A DNA stretch of 64,000 bases from Chloroflexota bacterium (GCA_016860845.1 BOKF01000043.1:1-64000); one strand, 5' to 3'; counted from the stretch's first letter, positions 25,072 to 34,444 are shown. A program made the numbers and translations. Notes: generated from the sequence alone by a model not told the origin.

Positions 25072-26433
25072 ATGAAAATTATCATGCCTAAACTCGGCCT
25101 CACCATGACTGAAGGGACGCTAGCTCGCTGGTGTAAAGCTGAAGGAGATACGATCAAACAGGGGGAGATTCTCTTTGAATTTGAAAATGATAAATCGGTC
25201 ATGGAATTCGAGTCCCCTACCGATGGTATTCTCACCCAAATTACCGTGCGCGAAGGCGAAACTGTCCCCTGTGGGACCGCCGTTGCTCATCTAGAGACCG
25301 CTCCAACCCAGCCTCCAATCCCCACGCCGGGCGCTCCGCACTCGGCAGCCCAACCCCCAATCTCCAATACTCTCACGGACAGTGCGCAACTTCCCTATGG
25401 GACACGTCTCCAATCCCCTATCGCTATTTCCGCCACCCCAGCTGCCAAACGTGTCGCTCGTGAATTAGGCGTGGATCTGTTGACCATCATCGGGCGTGGC
25501 CCGCAAGGGCGGATTCATCTGGCCGATGTCGAAGCGATAGCCAAGGTTACCACTTCTCCAGCGGCTCCCGCCCTTTCTCGGGAGATCATCACCCCTATCG
25601 CCAAAAAATTGGCCTCTGAGTTGGAGCTAGACTGGACTCAAATCACTGGCAGTGGCATGGGTGGCCGGGTGGTTAAGGAGGATGTGTTACAAGCCGCTGC
25701 TCCCCCCTCATCTCCCAAACTTACCGGCCCGCCCACCAGATTCCAATCTTTGCTGGGAATTAGAGGAGTGATCGCCCGTCGCATGAGCGAGAGTGCCTTC
25801 ACCGCTCCGCACGTGACCCTTTTTGCCGAAGCCAACGCCTCAACCCTGGTTGAAGCCCGCGCTCAACTCAACGCTGAACTGGCCGGGGTTATAAAAGTCT
25901 CATACGATACTTTGTTAGTAGCAATTGTGGCTCGCCTGCTGCCTGAGTACCCTTATTTGAATGCCTATATTAGCGGTGAAGCGATTCATTTTTATGATGA
26001 AGTGAACATTGCTCTAGCCGTTGACACGGAACGGGGACTGCTGGCGCCGGTCATCTACCAGGCCAACCAACTGGATTTGGTGACCATCCAGAAAACGAGC
26101 GACACCCTGACTCAACGGGCGTTGAGTGGCAAAAGTTTGCCTGAGGAGCTGACCGGAGGCACATTTACCATTAGCAATTTGGGCATGTTTGATATTGACG
26201 GCTTTACGCCCATTATCAACCAACCTCAAGCAGCAATTTTGGGCCTGGGGCGTATTGTACCCAAACCGGTTGTGGCTGCAGGTAATGAGGTAGTAGTGCG
26301 CCAGATGATGACCCTCAGCCTTAGTTTCGACCATCGGCTGGTTGATGGCGGGCCGGCCGCTCGCTTTTTGCAACGAGTCAAGCAGTTGATCGAACGTCCC
26401 TTTGCCTTGATTATCCCATTGGGGAGAATCTAG
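25072..26433 (+). CDS. Dihydrolipoamide acyltransferase (E2) with two peripheral-subunit-binding domains
   Basis: This 453-residue protein has an N-terminal lipoyl domain (residues 1-77; lipoyl-Lys in FENDKSVMEFE) and a Pro-rich linker. Two consecutive E3/E1-binding domains follow (about 122-158, PAAKRVARELGVDLLTIIGR; and about 168-205, PIAKKLASELELDWTQITGS). The catalytic domain (about 225-453) has SFDHRLVDGGPAARF, whose HxxxD is the acyltransferase motif. Bacterial E2 proteins usually have one such binding domain, so two is uncommon. It completes the E1 alpha/beta complex encoded upstream. The acyl substrate could be acetyl or branched-chain. Confidence 0.93.
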   Translation: MKIIMPKLGLTMTEGTLARWCKAEGDTIKQGEILFEFENDKSVMEFESPTDGILTQITVREGETVPCGTAVAHLETAPTQPPIPTPGAPHSAAQPPISNTLTDSAQLPYGTRLQSPIAISATPAAKRVARELGVDLLTIIGRGPQGRIHLADVEAIAKVTTSPAAPALSREIITPIAKKLASELELDWTQITGSGMGGRVVKEDVLQAAAPPSSPKLTGPPTRFQSLLGIRGVIARRMSESAFTAPHVTLFAEANASTLVEARAQLNAELAGVIKVSYDTLLVAIVARLLPEYPYLNAYISGEAIHFYDEVNIALAVDTERGLLAPVIYQANQLDLVTIQKTSDTLTQRALSGKSLPEELTGGTFTISNLGMFDIDGFTPIINQPQAAILGLGRIVPKPVVAAGNEVVVRQMMTLSLSFDHRLVDGGPAARFLQRVKQLIERPFALIIPLGRI

Positions 26434-26490
26434 GACAAACTGTTACTCTACGGCGTACAAGGTAAGTCTTGTCACTCCAAAGATACTATC

Positions 26491-27358
26491 ATGGCCAACC
26501 TTTTGATTGAAAACGGCTACGTCCTGACTATGGATGAACAGGAGACGGTTCATGCCCCCGGCTGGGTGTGGATTGAGGATGACCAGATTCAGGGGGTTGG
26601 TCCCAACCGACCCCCGGCCGATTTGCCTGCTCATGCCGATCGGATAATTGACGCCGCCTATATGGCGGTTCTGCCGGGTCTGGTCAATGGGCATACTCAT
26701 CTGTCTCAAACCTTTATGCGCGGTTTGGCGGATGATAAGCCTCTACTCGACTGGTTGACGCAGGTCATGTAGCCCGTCCAGGCGGCAATGACCCCCGACG
26801 ACATGCGCCTGGCTAGCCTCTTAGGGCTAGTTGAGAATCTACGCTGCGGAGCGACCAGCGTGGTTCAACATCACAAAATCACCACCTCGCCGGAACATGT
26901 AGATGCTGCTGTCGAAGCCGCCCAGGTGGTTGGGGTGCGACTGCAACTGGCCCGGGGTTGGGTTGATTTGGGCAACGCCGCAGAAGCTCCAGAGATTATC
27001 ATCCATGAAATGACACGTTTACGCGAACGTTGGCAACTAGCTGCCGCTGGCCGTATCACCGTAGCCTTTGGTCCAATGGTTCCTTGGCGTTGCTCTGATG
27101 CCACCATGCGACAGACCGTCGCCCTGGCCCGGCAGTGGGGGTTAGCTATCCACATTCATGTCGCTGAGACCCATAATGAGATTGAGTTGATGCGCCAACG
27201 AAACGGGCTGCGCCCCATCGAGTGGCTGCACACCTTGGGTTTGCTTGGCCCCGACTTGCAATTGGTCCATTGCGTCCATGTAAATGAGGTTGAGTTGGAC
27301 TTGATGGCGGCCAGCAGGGCGACGGTGATTCATTGTCCGGTTAGCAATATGTACCTGA
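26491..27358 (+). pseudogene. TRZ/ATZ-family amidohydrolase, interrupted by an amber codon and an IS
   Basis: The N-terminal two-thirds of an SsnA/TrzN-like amidohydrolase is recognisable: LIENGYVLTMDEQETV, LPGLVNGHTHLSQTFMRGLA with the HxH metal site, HIHVAETHNEIELM and VHCVHVNEVELD. A TAG at 26770-26772 breaks the frame where homologs usually have Trp before Pro (VM-stop-PVQAAM); the same frame then stays open. The gene is cut after VIHCPVSNMYL by the IS5-like element at 27358, and the C-terminal third, with the metal-binding Asp, is absent on the other side. It is therefore dead. It once followed the E2 gene. Confidence 0.88.
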
Positions 27359-28450
27359 GAGTTAATTCACAATAAGATTGGTTATGGTAAAATAGATGTT
27401 CCACACTTATGGTCGAGGCGGAACACCTATGAAGCTAACGGAAGAAGTACTTCGAGAAGATCCAAGTTGGATCGTCTTGTTAATGGGACTACCGGCCGAG
27501 ACCTTCTGGCAGCTGGTCGAAGCGGTCGAAATCGCTTATCGAGCTATGAACAGCACCGTCACGAACGACCTGAGCGCAAACGAAGGGTGGGGGGTGGGCG
27601 GAAATGTGATTTACCCTTGGTTATCCGGGTGGCGCTGATACTGACCTATCTGCGCTTACACGTCATCCAAGCATTGGCGGCTAAATTCTTTGGAGCCACG
27701 CAAGCGGATGTATCGCGGGACTTGCGGCGCTTGTTGCCCTTGCTCAAACAGGTGTTACCCTGCCCAGAGGTATGGAATTTGGTGGCAGCCGAGCAGCCGT
27801 TGACCGAAGCAGAGCTACTGAAGCTGACGGCTTTGGCCGATGGGCAGGTCTTGATTGATGCCACCGAGCAACAAGTTTATCGGTCTGAAGACAGCCTCAC
27901 CCGCACCGCCCACTTTTCGGGTAAAAAAAGATGTTTACCCTCAAAATTCAATTTGTGACCGATGGGGAGCATGGCATCCAGGCCATTAGTGAGGCTATGC
28001 TCGGGGCCAAAGCCGACAAGAAACTGAGTGACCAGACCAAAACCGTGGTGCGTTTACCTGATGGCTGTCACGGTCGGGCGGATAAAGGCTATCAGGGCTT
28101 GGCTGACCAAGTCACCCTGGTCACTTTGGTCAATCCCGACACCGGAGAGGTCTATCAACTGCCGCGCTTGACCCTGGAGACGCCGTTTAAGAAGCCCAAA
28201 GGGAATGAGTTGACCGAAGCCCAGGTCGAATTTAACCGTCAGTTAAGTGCCATTCGGGTGCGGGTGGAGCACTGTATTGGTTGGGTCAAGAACTGGAAGA
28301 TTATCAGTACCCGTTTTCGCTGTGCCCACTCCATTTACACCCTGGTGATGCAAGTCGTATGCGGCTTAGTCAACTGGCAAACTCAGCGTTGGCAAAAGAC
28401 TAAAGCGCAGATGCTGTGTTAATATTCAGCTTTTATTGTGCATAGACTCT
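27358..28450 (+). mobile_element. Decayed IS5-like element (about 1.09 kb)
   Basis: Imperfect inverted ends are AGAGTTAATTCACAATAAG (27358-27376) and the complement of AGAGTCTATGCACAATAAA (28432-28450). The transposase is spread over three frames. No target duplication is visible (left flank ...TACCTG, right flank ACTATA...), and the right flank is not the missing half of the amidohydrolase. This suggests a deletion or recombination after insertion. Confidence 0.8.
27429..28422 (+). pseudogene. IS5-family transposase, two -1 frame breaks
   Basis: Frame 1 (27429-about 27545) has the N-terminal MGLPAETFWQLVEAVEIAYRA. Frame 2 (about 27545-27930) has RRVGGGRK, TQADVSRDLRRLLP and LIDATEQQVYRSEDSLTRTA with the first Asp. 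Frame 3 (27931-28422) has GRADKGYQGLADQV with the second Asp and RVRVEHCIGWVKNWKII with the Glu. The second break is at a run of seven A (27912-27920), where slippage by -1 would restore the frame. The first break has no slippery run, so mutation is more likely than programmed shifting overall. Confidence 0.82.
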
Positions 28451-28706
28451 ACTATATCATTCATCGTAGCAAAAAAACCATGGCCGTATTAGAAAAGTAT
28501 GCCGATCGCTTGTTTCTCATTCCTTACCCACCTACTCGCCCAAGTTAAACGTGATTGAGTGGCTCTGGAAGTACTTGCGGCGCAAAGTGACCCACAATCA
28601 TTTCTTTGAAACCATCGATAAGTTGGTCGAGGCCGTGGACGATTTCTTAACATCGTTGGATCAATACCGGGCTGAAGTTCTTTCAGTCATTGGCTATTCC
28701 GGATAA
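28451..28706 (+). pseudogene. C-terminal fragment of an IS630-family transposase
   Basis: The sequence reads KTMAVLEKYADRLFLIPYP, shifts frame near 28537, and continues SPKLNVIEWLWKYLRRKV to a stop at 28704-28706. SPKLNVIEWLWK is the hallmark of the IS630/Tc1 C-terminus with the catalytic Glu. Only about 85 codons remain. The right edge abuts the broken amidohydrolase fragment on the other strand. Confidence 0.82.
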
Positions 28707-28721
28707 CTTTTGTGGTTTTAT

Positions 28722-28945
28722 TTAGGCCGGGATGACCACGCCACCGCTGGTGTCAAGTATTTTGTCAAAGCCATCATGAGCCAGTTCGGGCCAGGTTTCA
28801 GCAATGAACTGTTCAACCTCCAAACTGGGGCCAAGCCAGCGAATCTGGTTATCTTCGACCAGAACCGCGCCATCTTTGATTTCCTCGCGGCTGCCATTCA
28901 TGGTTACGATGACATCGGCGTTTTGGTGATGGTTGCAAAGTAAGT
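28722..28945 (-). pseudogene. N-terminal fragment of an 8-oxoguanine-deaminase-like amidohydrolase
   Basis: On the minus strand the segment reads NADVIVTMNGSREEIKDGAV, then LVEDNQIRWLGPSLEV and ends ILDTSGGVVIPA-stop. This is the first about 70 residues of a TRZ/ATZ-type amidohydrolase, cut exactly before the expected GLVNTHHH metal site by the IS630 fragment. It resembles the intact amidohydrolases at 54763 and 58576. It sits 3' of the NpdG gene on the same strand, so it may once have been co-transcribed with that gene. Confidence 0.8.
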
Positions 28946-29065
28946 GATGGAATCCCGAAACTTCGCTCTGGACTCCTCAACCATCACTTACAATTTGACC
29001 ACTGCCGGTGTTTTTTATAGGAAGTGTTGACACTTGTCTCTCCATTAAGCAATCAGGCAAAACAG

Positions 29066-29114
29066 ACCAACGATGAAAGACGAAAGACGAACAATTAAAA
29101 CTTTCGTGGTTGGT
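29066..29114 (-). terminator. Possible terminator after the NpdG-type gene
   Basis: Outer arms ACCAAC/GTTGGT (29066-29071 with 29109-29114) and inner arms CGAAAG/CTTTCG (29081-29086 with 29101-29106) give a two-part hairpin. It is followed on the minus strand by CTGTTTT. The region contains GACGAAA-type low-complexity repeats, so pairing may be partly accidental. Confidence 0.35.
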
Positions 29115-29139
29115 CGTTAGTCTTTCGCCGGGGGGAGCT

Positions 29140-29796
29140 TCAAATTCCTGTGATCTTAATCCCCGCTCCTTTGACTTTATGCCGAATGTTAATACCGATG
29201 AGAACAGCGGTCAACCCTTCCATCACGACCGCGTTTTGCAATGGACCGACATCAATACCACGCATACCGGCCGCTTCGGCCAAAGCTCTAACCTCCGCTT
29301 TGGCTTCCTTGTCGTCACCGCAGATGAGTACATCACAATCCACGTGGTCGTGATCCTCGGCCAGGTGGGTGGCACTAACATTCTGAAAGGCCGACACCAC
29401 ACGTACGCCGTCGCCCAAAATGCTCTGGGCTTCTTGTCCGGCCGAACCACCTGGTGGAACGTAAACCCAACTCACCTTTGGTGGCTTGAGCGGTACAGTC
29501 ACGTCAACCAAGATTTTGCCCTGCAGTGCCTCGCGTAACCCGGCCAGGGTCGGTCCCTGGGCTTCGTAAGGCACAGTAATCACGCATAGATCAGCCGCCT
29601 TGACTGCCTCTTCATTGGCCGTGCCCCGGATCAAATCTTGGCGTAATTTTTCGTTCAGTTCGATAGCCACCCGCTGGGCTTTTTCAGCCTGGCGGGAGCC
29701 GATAATTACATGATATTGACCCGATTTGGCCCAGCGCCAGGCCAAGCCGGGGCCTTGATTGCCGGTACCGCCGATGATGGCGACAGTTTTAGTCAT
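29140..29796 (-). CDS. npdG: NADPH-dependent F420 reductase, NpdG-like
   Basis: The 218-residue protein has an N-terminal Rossmann motif VAIIGGTGNQGPGLAWRWAK and a second-strand IIGSRQAEKAQ favouring NADP. VITVPYEAQGPTL and the C-terminal RGIDVGPLQNAVVMEGLTAV are characteristic of the NpdG/F420-dependent NADP oxidoreductase group. It would transfer hydride between NADPH and coenzyme F420, supplying F420H2 to LLM-type enzymes such as those at 9517 and 41060. AGGAGG lies about 10 nt before ATG. It sits alone among broken genes, which suggests it is under selection while its neighbours decayed. Confidence 0.88.
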   Translation of the reverse strand: MTKTVAIIGGTGNQGPGLAWRWAKSGQYHVIIGSRQAEKAQRVAIELNEKLRQDLIRGTANEEAVKAADLCVITVPYEAQGPTLAGLREALQGKILVDVTVPLKPPKVSWVYVPPGGSAGQEAQSILGDGVRVVSAFQNVSATHLAEDHDHVDCDVLICGDDKEAKAEVRALAEAAGMRGIDVGPLQNAVVMEGLTAVLIGINIRHKVKGAGIKITGI

Positions 29797-29861
29797 TTTA
29801 AAGGTATCCTCCTAGATTTTAAACAGCTTGTCCAGTATCTCTGCTCCCCTGCCTAAACAGA

Positions 29862-30104
29862 TCACCAAAGTCGCTCCCCGGTAGTTTGCAGGTGTATCAT
29901 CGCTCCCAGGGTGAGACAGTTACCCGTGTAACTGACTTCGGTCAGCCCAACCGCCTGCAGGCCAACGACCTCATCGATTCCATTCAGACATGGGACAGCC
30001 GACGCGCCACCGGCAATGACCGCTGTATTGACACCGGGACGTGCCAGCAAATGCAGCGCCTCGCCAACACTAGTGGGGCGATGATAGGCTTTGAGTTGGG
30101 GCAT
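29862..30104 (-). pseudogene. N-terminal fragment of a CoxM/YgfM-type FAD-binding molybdenum hydroxylase subunit
   Basis: The fragment keeps a good ribosome site (GAGGAGG) and start: MPQLKAYHRPTSVGEALHLL, then the FAD-loop VIAGGASAVPCLNG (normally AGGTDLLP-like) and LTLGAMIHLQT. It stops after about 80 residues, whereas the family has about 290. The rest of the FAD domain is missing. It lies just 3' of the ammonia-lyase tail, an order (YgeX-like near YgfM-like) reminiscent of the enterobacterial purine-degradation cluster. Confidence 0.78.
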
Positions 30105-30119
30105 GTGAACCTCCTCAAT

Positions 30120-30156
30120 AAGGCTGAGAGCAGGCCTCCTTATTAGACTCAGCCTT
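30120..30156 (-). other. Hairpin between ammonia-lyase tail and CoxM fragment
   Basis: AAGGCTGAG (30120-30128) and CTCAGCCTT (30148-30156) form a perfect 9-bp stem, extendable to 10 bp, with a 19-nt loop. The loop contains AAGGAGGCC on the minus strand. It lies in the short gap between two gene remnants and has no T-run in the minus direction. Confidence 0.45.
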
Positions 30157-30166
30157 AGTCTTTGTT

Positions 30167-30340
30167 TTAAGGACGAGACCACCGATACGCTTCTGGTACC
30201 GGCTCAACACCTTCCCAGACTATGCGGCGGAAATACTCAGGATCGGTGTTGCCCTCAGAATTTATTAAGAGCACCTGAGAGTCACGCTCGAGCTTGAGTA
30301 GTTCCTTCAACGGCGCGTATTGAGCGCATATCGGATAGCT
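30167..30340 (-). pseudogene. C-terminal remnant of a diaminopropionate ammonia-lyase-like PLP enzyme
   Basis: Minus-strand translation gives YAPLKELLKLERDSQVLLIN, then SEGNTDPEYFRRIVWEG and a stop at 30167-30169. The S/T-E-G-x-TDP-x-x-(Y/F)RRIVW ending is typical of the YgeX/DpaL family. Only about 55 residues survive; the region from 30340 to 30466 shows no further homology in any frame. It indicates that a YgeX-like gene once preceded the CoxM-like gene here. Confidence 0.7.
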
Positions 30341-30466
30341 GCGCTAACGAAGCCTAAGTTGATTGCGACTATTGGCAGGTAACCACCAGCCGGTGGCGAT
30401 GTCTATCGTAAGCATGTAGAAAAAAAGGTGGTGTTTGTAGAACCGAGCACTTTACTCGCCTGGTTG

Positions 30467-32227
30467 CTAGAACAAACCTACAACTTTACCCGTCTCAAAA
30501 TCAATATCTACCTTCGTGAAAGCGGGCACGGAATTCAGACCCGGCATGGTCCGCATCGCGCCGACCAGCGGATAGATGAAGCCGGCCCCGGCGCTGGCCC
30601 GGACCTCGCGGATAGGCAGGGTAAAACCTTTTGGCCGGCCTTTCAAAGTAGCGTCGTGGGATAAGCTGAGGTGGGTTTTGGCCATGCAGATGGGCAGATT
30701 GCCCAGGCCGGCGTTTTCAAAGTTTTTGATCTGCTGATTGGCCGCTGCATCGTAGCTGACCCCGTCCGCGCCGTAGATGTCCCTGGCAATCTTTTCGATT
30801 TTCTGCTTGATGCTCCACTCCAGTGGATAGAGGAACTGGAAGTTGCCGGGCTTCTCGCAAGCAGCGACGACCGCTTCGGCCAGCTCTACGGCCCCTGGGC
30901 CGCCTCTGGCCCAGTGCTCGGACAGGACGGCTTGCTCGGCCCCGGCCTGAACGGCCAGCTTCTTGAGCAGAGTCACTTCATTGTCGGTGTCGGTGGGGAA
31001 GCGATTGATGGCGACGACCGCCGGAATGCCGAATTTTTGCACATTCTCGACATGGGCGGCCAGGTTCTCAATGCCCTTTTCCAACAGGTCCAGGTTTTCT
31101 TCGGTGTAAGCTTTATCCAGGGCGCGACCCGCCACCACCGTGGGGCCGCCGCCGTGCATTTTCAAGGCGCGGATGGTTGCCACCAAAACGACCGTGTTCG
31201 GAATCAGGCCGGAGTAGCGGCACTTGATGTCGAAGAACTTTTCCATGCCGATATCAGCCCCAAAGCCGGACTCGGTTATCACGTAGTCGGCCAACTTTAG
31301 CGCAATCTGATCGGCGACGATGGAGCTGTTGCCGTGAGCGATGTTGGCAAACGGCCCGGCGTGGACAAAGGCCGGCTGGCCTTCCAGGGTTTGCATCAGG
31401 TTGGGCATGATCGCGTCCTTCATTAAGACCGTCACGGCTCCGGCTACACCCAAATCCTCCGCCGTGACCGGCTTGCCGCTCTTGTCCAGGGCCACAATCA
31501 TCCGGCCAAAGCGCTCGCGCATATCCTTAAGACTGGTGGTCAGGGCCAGGATGGCCATAATCTCCGAAGCGACGGTGATGTCGAAACCGCCTGGGCGGGG
31601 AACACCGTCCAGCGCGCCGCCCAGGCCCAGCACAATGTTGCGCAGGGCACGGTCGTTAACATCCAGCACCCGGTTCCACTGAATGTTGTAAGGGTCAATA
31701 TTGAGCCGCTTCATGCCCAGCTTGGCCAGCTCCTCGTCACTCTGACGGCTTTCATGATACAGGCGGGCGTCGAGCGCCGCAGCGACCAGGTTGTGGGCGG
31801 CGGTAATGGCGTGGAAGTCACCGGTGAGATGCAGGTTGAAATCTTCCATCGGGATGATCTGGCTGTAGCCGCCGCCGGCAGCGCCGCCCTTGATGCCAAA
31901 AGTCGGGCCTTGACTCGGCTGTCGGATGCAGATCATGGCCTTTTTGCCGATGCAGCCCAGTCCCTGGGTCAGACCGACGCTGGTGGTGCTTTTGCCTTCA
32001 CCTAGAGGAGTTGGGGTAATGGCGGTCACATCCACATATTTGCCCTGGGGTCGATCTTTGAACTTCTCCAAAACATCCAGGTGGACCTTGGCCTTGTATG
32101 TGCCATACAAATCCAAATCTTCCTCGGTCAGGCTAAGGCTGGCGGCAATGGCTATGATCGGTTTGACTGTTGCTACTTGGGCAATTTCCAGATCACTGGG
32201 GACCGATTTTTTGTGTTCAATGGTCAT
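30467..32227 (-). CDS. fhs: Formate--tetrahydrofolate ligase
   Basis: The 586-residue enzyme shows the family P-loop [18 protein letters not shown] (about residue 68), [20 protein letters not shown] (about 97) and a C-terminal [19 protein letters not shown]. It ATP-dependently joins formate to tetrahydrofolate, giving 10-formyl-THF. ATG 32227 ([20 protein letters not shown]) is chosen: AAGGAG lies 11 nt upstream and SDLEIAQ is the usual family start. An in-frame ATG at 32323, with GGAG nearby, would add a 32-residue Lys/Thr-rich extension. It is the last gene of the BMP-type transporter operon (134 bp after the second permease), which suggests that formate arises from the imported compound. 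Confidence 0.95.
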   Translation of the reverse strand: MTIEHKKSVPSDLEIAQVATVKPIIAIAASLSLTEEDLDLYGTYKAKVHLDVLEKFKDRPQGKYVDVTAITPTPLGEGKSTTSVGLTQGLGCIGKKAMICIRQPSQGPTFGIKGGAAGGGYSQIIPMEDFNLHLTGDFHAITAAHNLVAAALDARLYHESRQSDEELAKLGMKRLNIDPYNIQWNRVLDVNDRALRNIVLGLGGALDGVPRPGGFDITVASEIMAILALTTSLKDMRERFGRMIVALDKSGKPVTAEDLGVAGAVTVLMKDAIMPNLMQTLEGQPAFVHAGPFANIAHGNSSIVADQIALKLADYVITESGFGADIGMEKFFDIKCRYSGLIPNTVVLVATIRALKMHGGGPTVVAGRALDKAYTEENLDLLEKGIENLAAHVENVQKFGIPAVVAINRFPTDTDNEVTLLKKLAVQAGAEQAVLSEHWARGGPGAVELAEAVVAACEKPGNFQFLYPLEWSIKQKIEKIARDIYGADGVSYDAAANQQIKNFENAGLGNLPICMAKTHLSLSHDATLKGRPKGFTLPIREVRASAGAGFIYPLVGAMRTMPGLNSVPAFTKVDIDFETGKVVGLF

Positions 32228-32360
32228 TAAGTTGAACTCCTTTGTCACGTTTGTTGAATGATTTGCCATGTCTTTGGCGGTGTCTTTGGTGGCTGTTTTG
32301 GCCTGCTGGATTTTCTTGTCCATATTTACTGACTCCACGTCACTATGCGGGGCTACCCAA

Positions 32361-33338
32361 TTAACGCGCACCGCGAATATATGGTTTTCCCAATGTTTCC
32401 GGTTGCTCTGTTTTCCTGGTGCCGCGGAATAATATAAAAATTGTCAATAAGTAGGGCAACATCAACAATACTTCATAGGGAATATTCTCGCTCCCTAAGG
32501 TTTGAATGCGAAATTGGATTGCATCAGCAATGCCAAAAAGTAAGGCGCCAACCACCGCCAAAGAAGGCTTCCACTGGCCAAAGATGACCAGAGCGATAGC
32601 TATCCAGCCTCGGCCGGCAGTAATCCCTTCTCGAAAGACGTGCAATTGAGCAACGGTTAGTACGGCGCCGCCCAATCCGGCTAATGAAGCACCAATGAGC
32701 GTCGCGCTGTATCGAACTTTACTAACGCTGAGGCCTGAAGTTTCTCCTGCGCTTGGATTCTCGCCCATAGCCCGGATGTTAAGCCCCAGTGTCATTCGGT
32801 TGAGTAAAAACCAACTACCAAAAACAATCAGGATGGTGAGATAGAACGTAACATTTTGTGTAGACAGGATTGGGCCTAAGATTGGAATATCAGACAGGAC
32901 AGGAATATGGATAGGTTCAAAGCCAGTCACCCGGGGTGCTAAGGCTTCAAATTGCTGTCGAAATATGTAAGAACTCAGGCCATATCCCAGCAGAACCAGC
33001 ATAATGCTACTAATGACCTGATCCGCTTTGAGGGTTATGGATAGAATGGCCATAACCAGGCCCATCAGCAGTCCTACCCCGGCTCCCGCTAACAACCCCA
33101 ACCAGGCCGCTCCGGTTGGACCAATAGAGAAGATAAGGTTGTTTTCCAGATACCAGGTTACTGCAAAGCCGGTCATAGCGCCCATCAGCATCATGCCTTC
33201 TAGACCCAGGTTCAATATCCCCCCTTTTTCAGTTATGATTTCACCAATAACAGCCAAGAGGATGGGGATAGCCAAACGAATTCCCGCGGCCAGGATGGCT
33301 ACCAAAAAAGAAATTGACAGAATTTGTTCAGGCACCAT
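32361..33338 (-). CDS. BMP-type (nucleoside/purine) ABC transporter permease, YufQ/NupQ-like, system 1
   Basis: The 325-residue membrane protein has about eight hydrophobic segments. The family signature is [20 protein letters not shown] (about residues 31-50) and the C-terminal half has [20 protein letters not shown]. It is the second permease of the nucleoside-type ABC system whose genes run 37301 to 32361. It probably pairs with the protein at 33340 to form the channel. The ATG lies one base after the upstream permease stop, so they are translationally coupled. Confidence 0.92.
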   Translation of the reverse strand: MVPEQILSISFLVAILAAGIRLAIPILLAVIGEIITEKGGILNLGLEGMMLMGAMTGFAVTWYLENNLIFSIGPTGAAWLGLLAGAGVGLLMGLVMAILSITLKADQVISSIMLVLLGYGLSSYIFRQQFEALAPRVTGFEPIHIPVLSDIPILGPILSTQNVTFYLTILIVFGSWFLLNRMTLGLNIRAMGENPSAGETSGLSVSKVRYSATLIGASLAGLGGAVLTVAQLHVFREGITAGRGWIAIALVIFGQWKPSLAVVGALLFGIADAIQFRIQTLGSENIPYEVLLMLPYLLTIFILFRGTRKTEQPETLGKPYIRGAR

Positions 33339-33339
33339 A

Positions 33340-34428
33340 TTAAGACCTCCTCAGTCGGAAGTAGGCATCAAACCCCAGCACAAATAGAACCACCAGCGAT
33401 TGAATCGCGTCGGCCAGAGAGCGTGGTAAACCCGTGAGCGTGTGCATTGAGTTGGCTCCGATGCTCAATGCGGAAAAGAAGATAGCCGCAAAAAGTACGC
33501 CAGCCGGATGCATGCGCCCTAGTAGGGCCACCAGAATTGCGGTAAAGCCATATCCACCGGAAATTGCGCCTTTAAGACGGGTATGCAAATAGCTAACTTC
33601 CATAATCCCGGCCAACCCGGCTAAGGCGCCACTAAGAAGTAGGACATAGATGATCGTCCACTCAACCTTAACTCCGGCAAAGCGAGCAACACTTTCTTTG
33701 GAGCCAATAGCCCGCAATCGAAAGCCCATGGGCGTATGCCAAATAAGAACGTAAATTAGGGGAACCAGAGCCAGAGCGATCAAGACCCCCAGGTGTAGTC
33801 TCGTGCCAAATAAGTAGCTCAGACGAGCCGCTTTGACAAATTGGGCCGACTCAGGCAGGAAACCGTTGGGGTCTTTTAGAGGAGCTCGGCCCATATATTC
33901 AACAATGAAAATAGCAACATAGTTGAGCATCAGGGTTGTAATAATTTCGCTCATCCCGCGCCGAGTGCGAAGCAGGGCCGGAATTAAGCCCCACAACGCG
34001 CCGCCAATCATTCCGGCCACCAGAATAGCTGGAATTAATACGGTAGCAGGGAGGGTTGAAAATTGCAGGGCTATAACACTTCCAAATAACGCCCCGATGA
34101 AGTATTGCCCTTCAGCGCCAATGTTCCAAACCCGCCCTCTAAAGGCAACGGCCAAACCAAGCCCAATGATGAGCAAAGGAACTGTTTTCAAGATGGTTTC
34201 GGTTAATTGGCGCTTACCGCCAAATGCACCATTAAACATAGCCCGGTAGGCCGTAATAGGGTCGGCTCCCGCCATCATTATCAATACGGCGCCGATAAGC
34301 AACCCAATTACAATACCCAACAGTAGGGGGCCGAGCAGTTGTAGCAATTGATGCAGTTTTGTTTTTACCCTATCTAATTTGTCGGTTGTTAAACTAAGAT
34401 AAGATGATTGCTCCAGTGATTCTGTCAA
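33340..34428 (-). CDS. BMP-type ABC transporter permease, YufP/NupP-like, system 1
   Basis: This 362-residue membrane protein has a cytoplasmic N-terminus followed by LLGPLLLGIVIGLLIGAVLI. It shows VWNIGAEGQYFIGALFGSVI (about residue 100), a permease signature of the BMP/ribose-type systems, and GAISGGYGFTAILVALLGRM near residue 300. It is the first permease of system 1. The gene starts 16 bp after the ATPase stop. Homologous systems carry guanosine, other nucleosides or purine-like compounds; the ligand here is unknown. Confidence 0.92.
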   Translation of the reverse strand: MTESLEQSSYLSLTTDKLDRVKTKLHQLLQLLGPLLLGIVIGLLIGAVLIMMAGADPITAYRAMFNGAFGGKRQLTETILKTVPLLIIGLGLAVAFRGRVWNIGAEGQYFIGALFGSVIALQFSTLPATVLIPAILVAGMIGGALWGLIPALLRTRRGMSEIITTLMLNYVAIFIVEYMGRAPLKDPNGFLPESAQFVKAARLSYLFGTRLHLGVLIALALVPLIYVLIWHTPMGFRLRAIGSKESVARFAGVKVEWTIIYVLLLSGALAGLAGIMEVSYLHTRLKGAISGGYGFTAILVALLGRMHPAGVLFAAIFFSALSIGANSMHTLTGLPRSLADAIQSLVVLFVLGFDAYFRLRRS

Positions 34429-34444
34429 GGCCGTTACTCCTTTC

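Noticed and set aside
26770..26772. In-frame TAG in the amidohydrolase as a possible pyrrolysine codon
   Set aside because: The position corresponds to Trp in homologs (TGG to TAG is one change), the gene is also cut by an IS, and no pyl genes or methylamine methyltransferases are in the window.
27912..27920. Programmed -1 frameshift at seven A residues in the IS5-like transposase
   Set aside because: A slip here would restore the frame, but a second frame break without a slippery site lies upstream, so ordinary decay or base-call error is simpler.
29060..29125. CRISPR-like or satellite repeat from GACGAAA units
   Set aside because: There are only two or three short imperfect units and no spacers.
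30415..30445. T-run after fhs on the minus strand as a terminator
   Set aside because: The T-run is clear, but only 3-4 bp of stem can be formed before it, so I do not call it.
30671..31300. 209-residue ORF opposite fhs
   Set aside because: It is a shadow of the well-supported formate-THF ligase gene; codon pattern and homology favour the minus strand.
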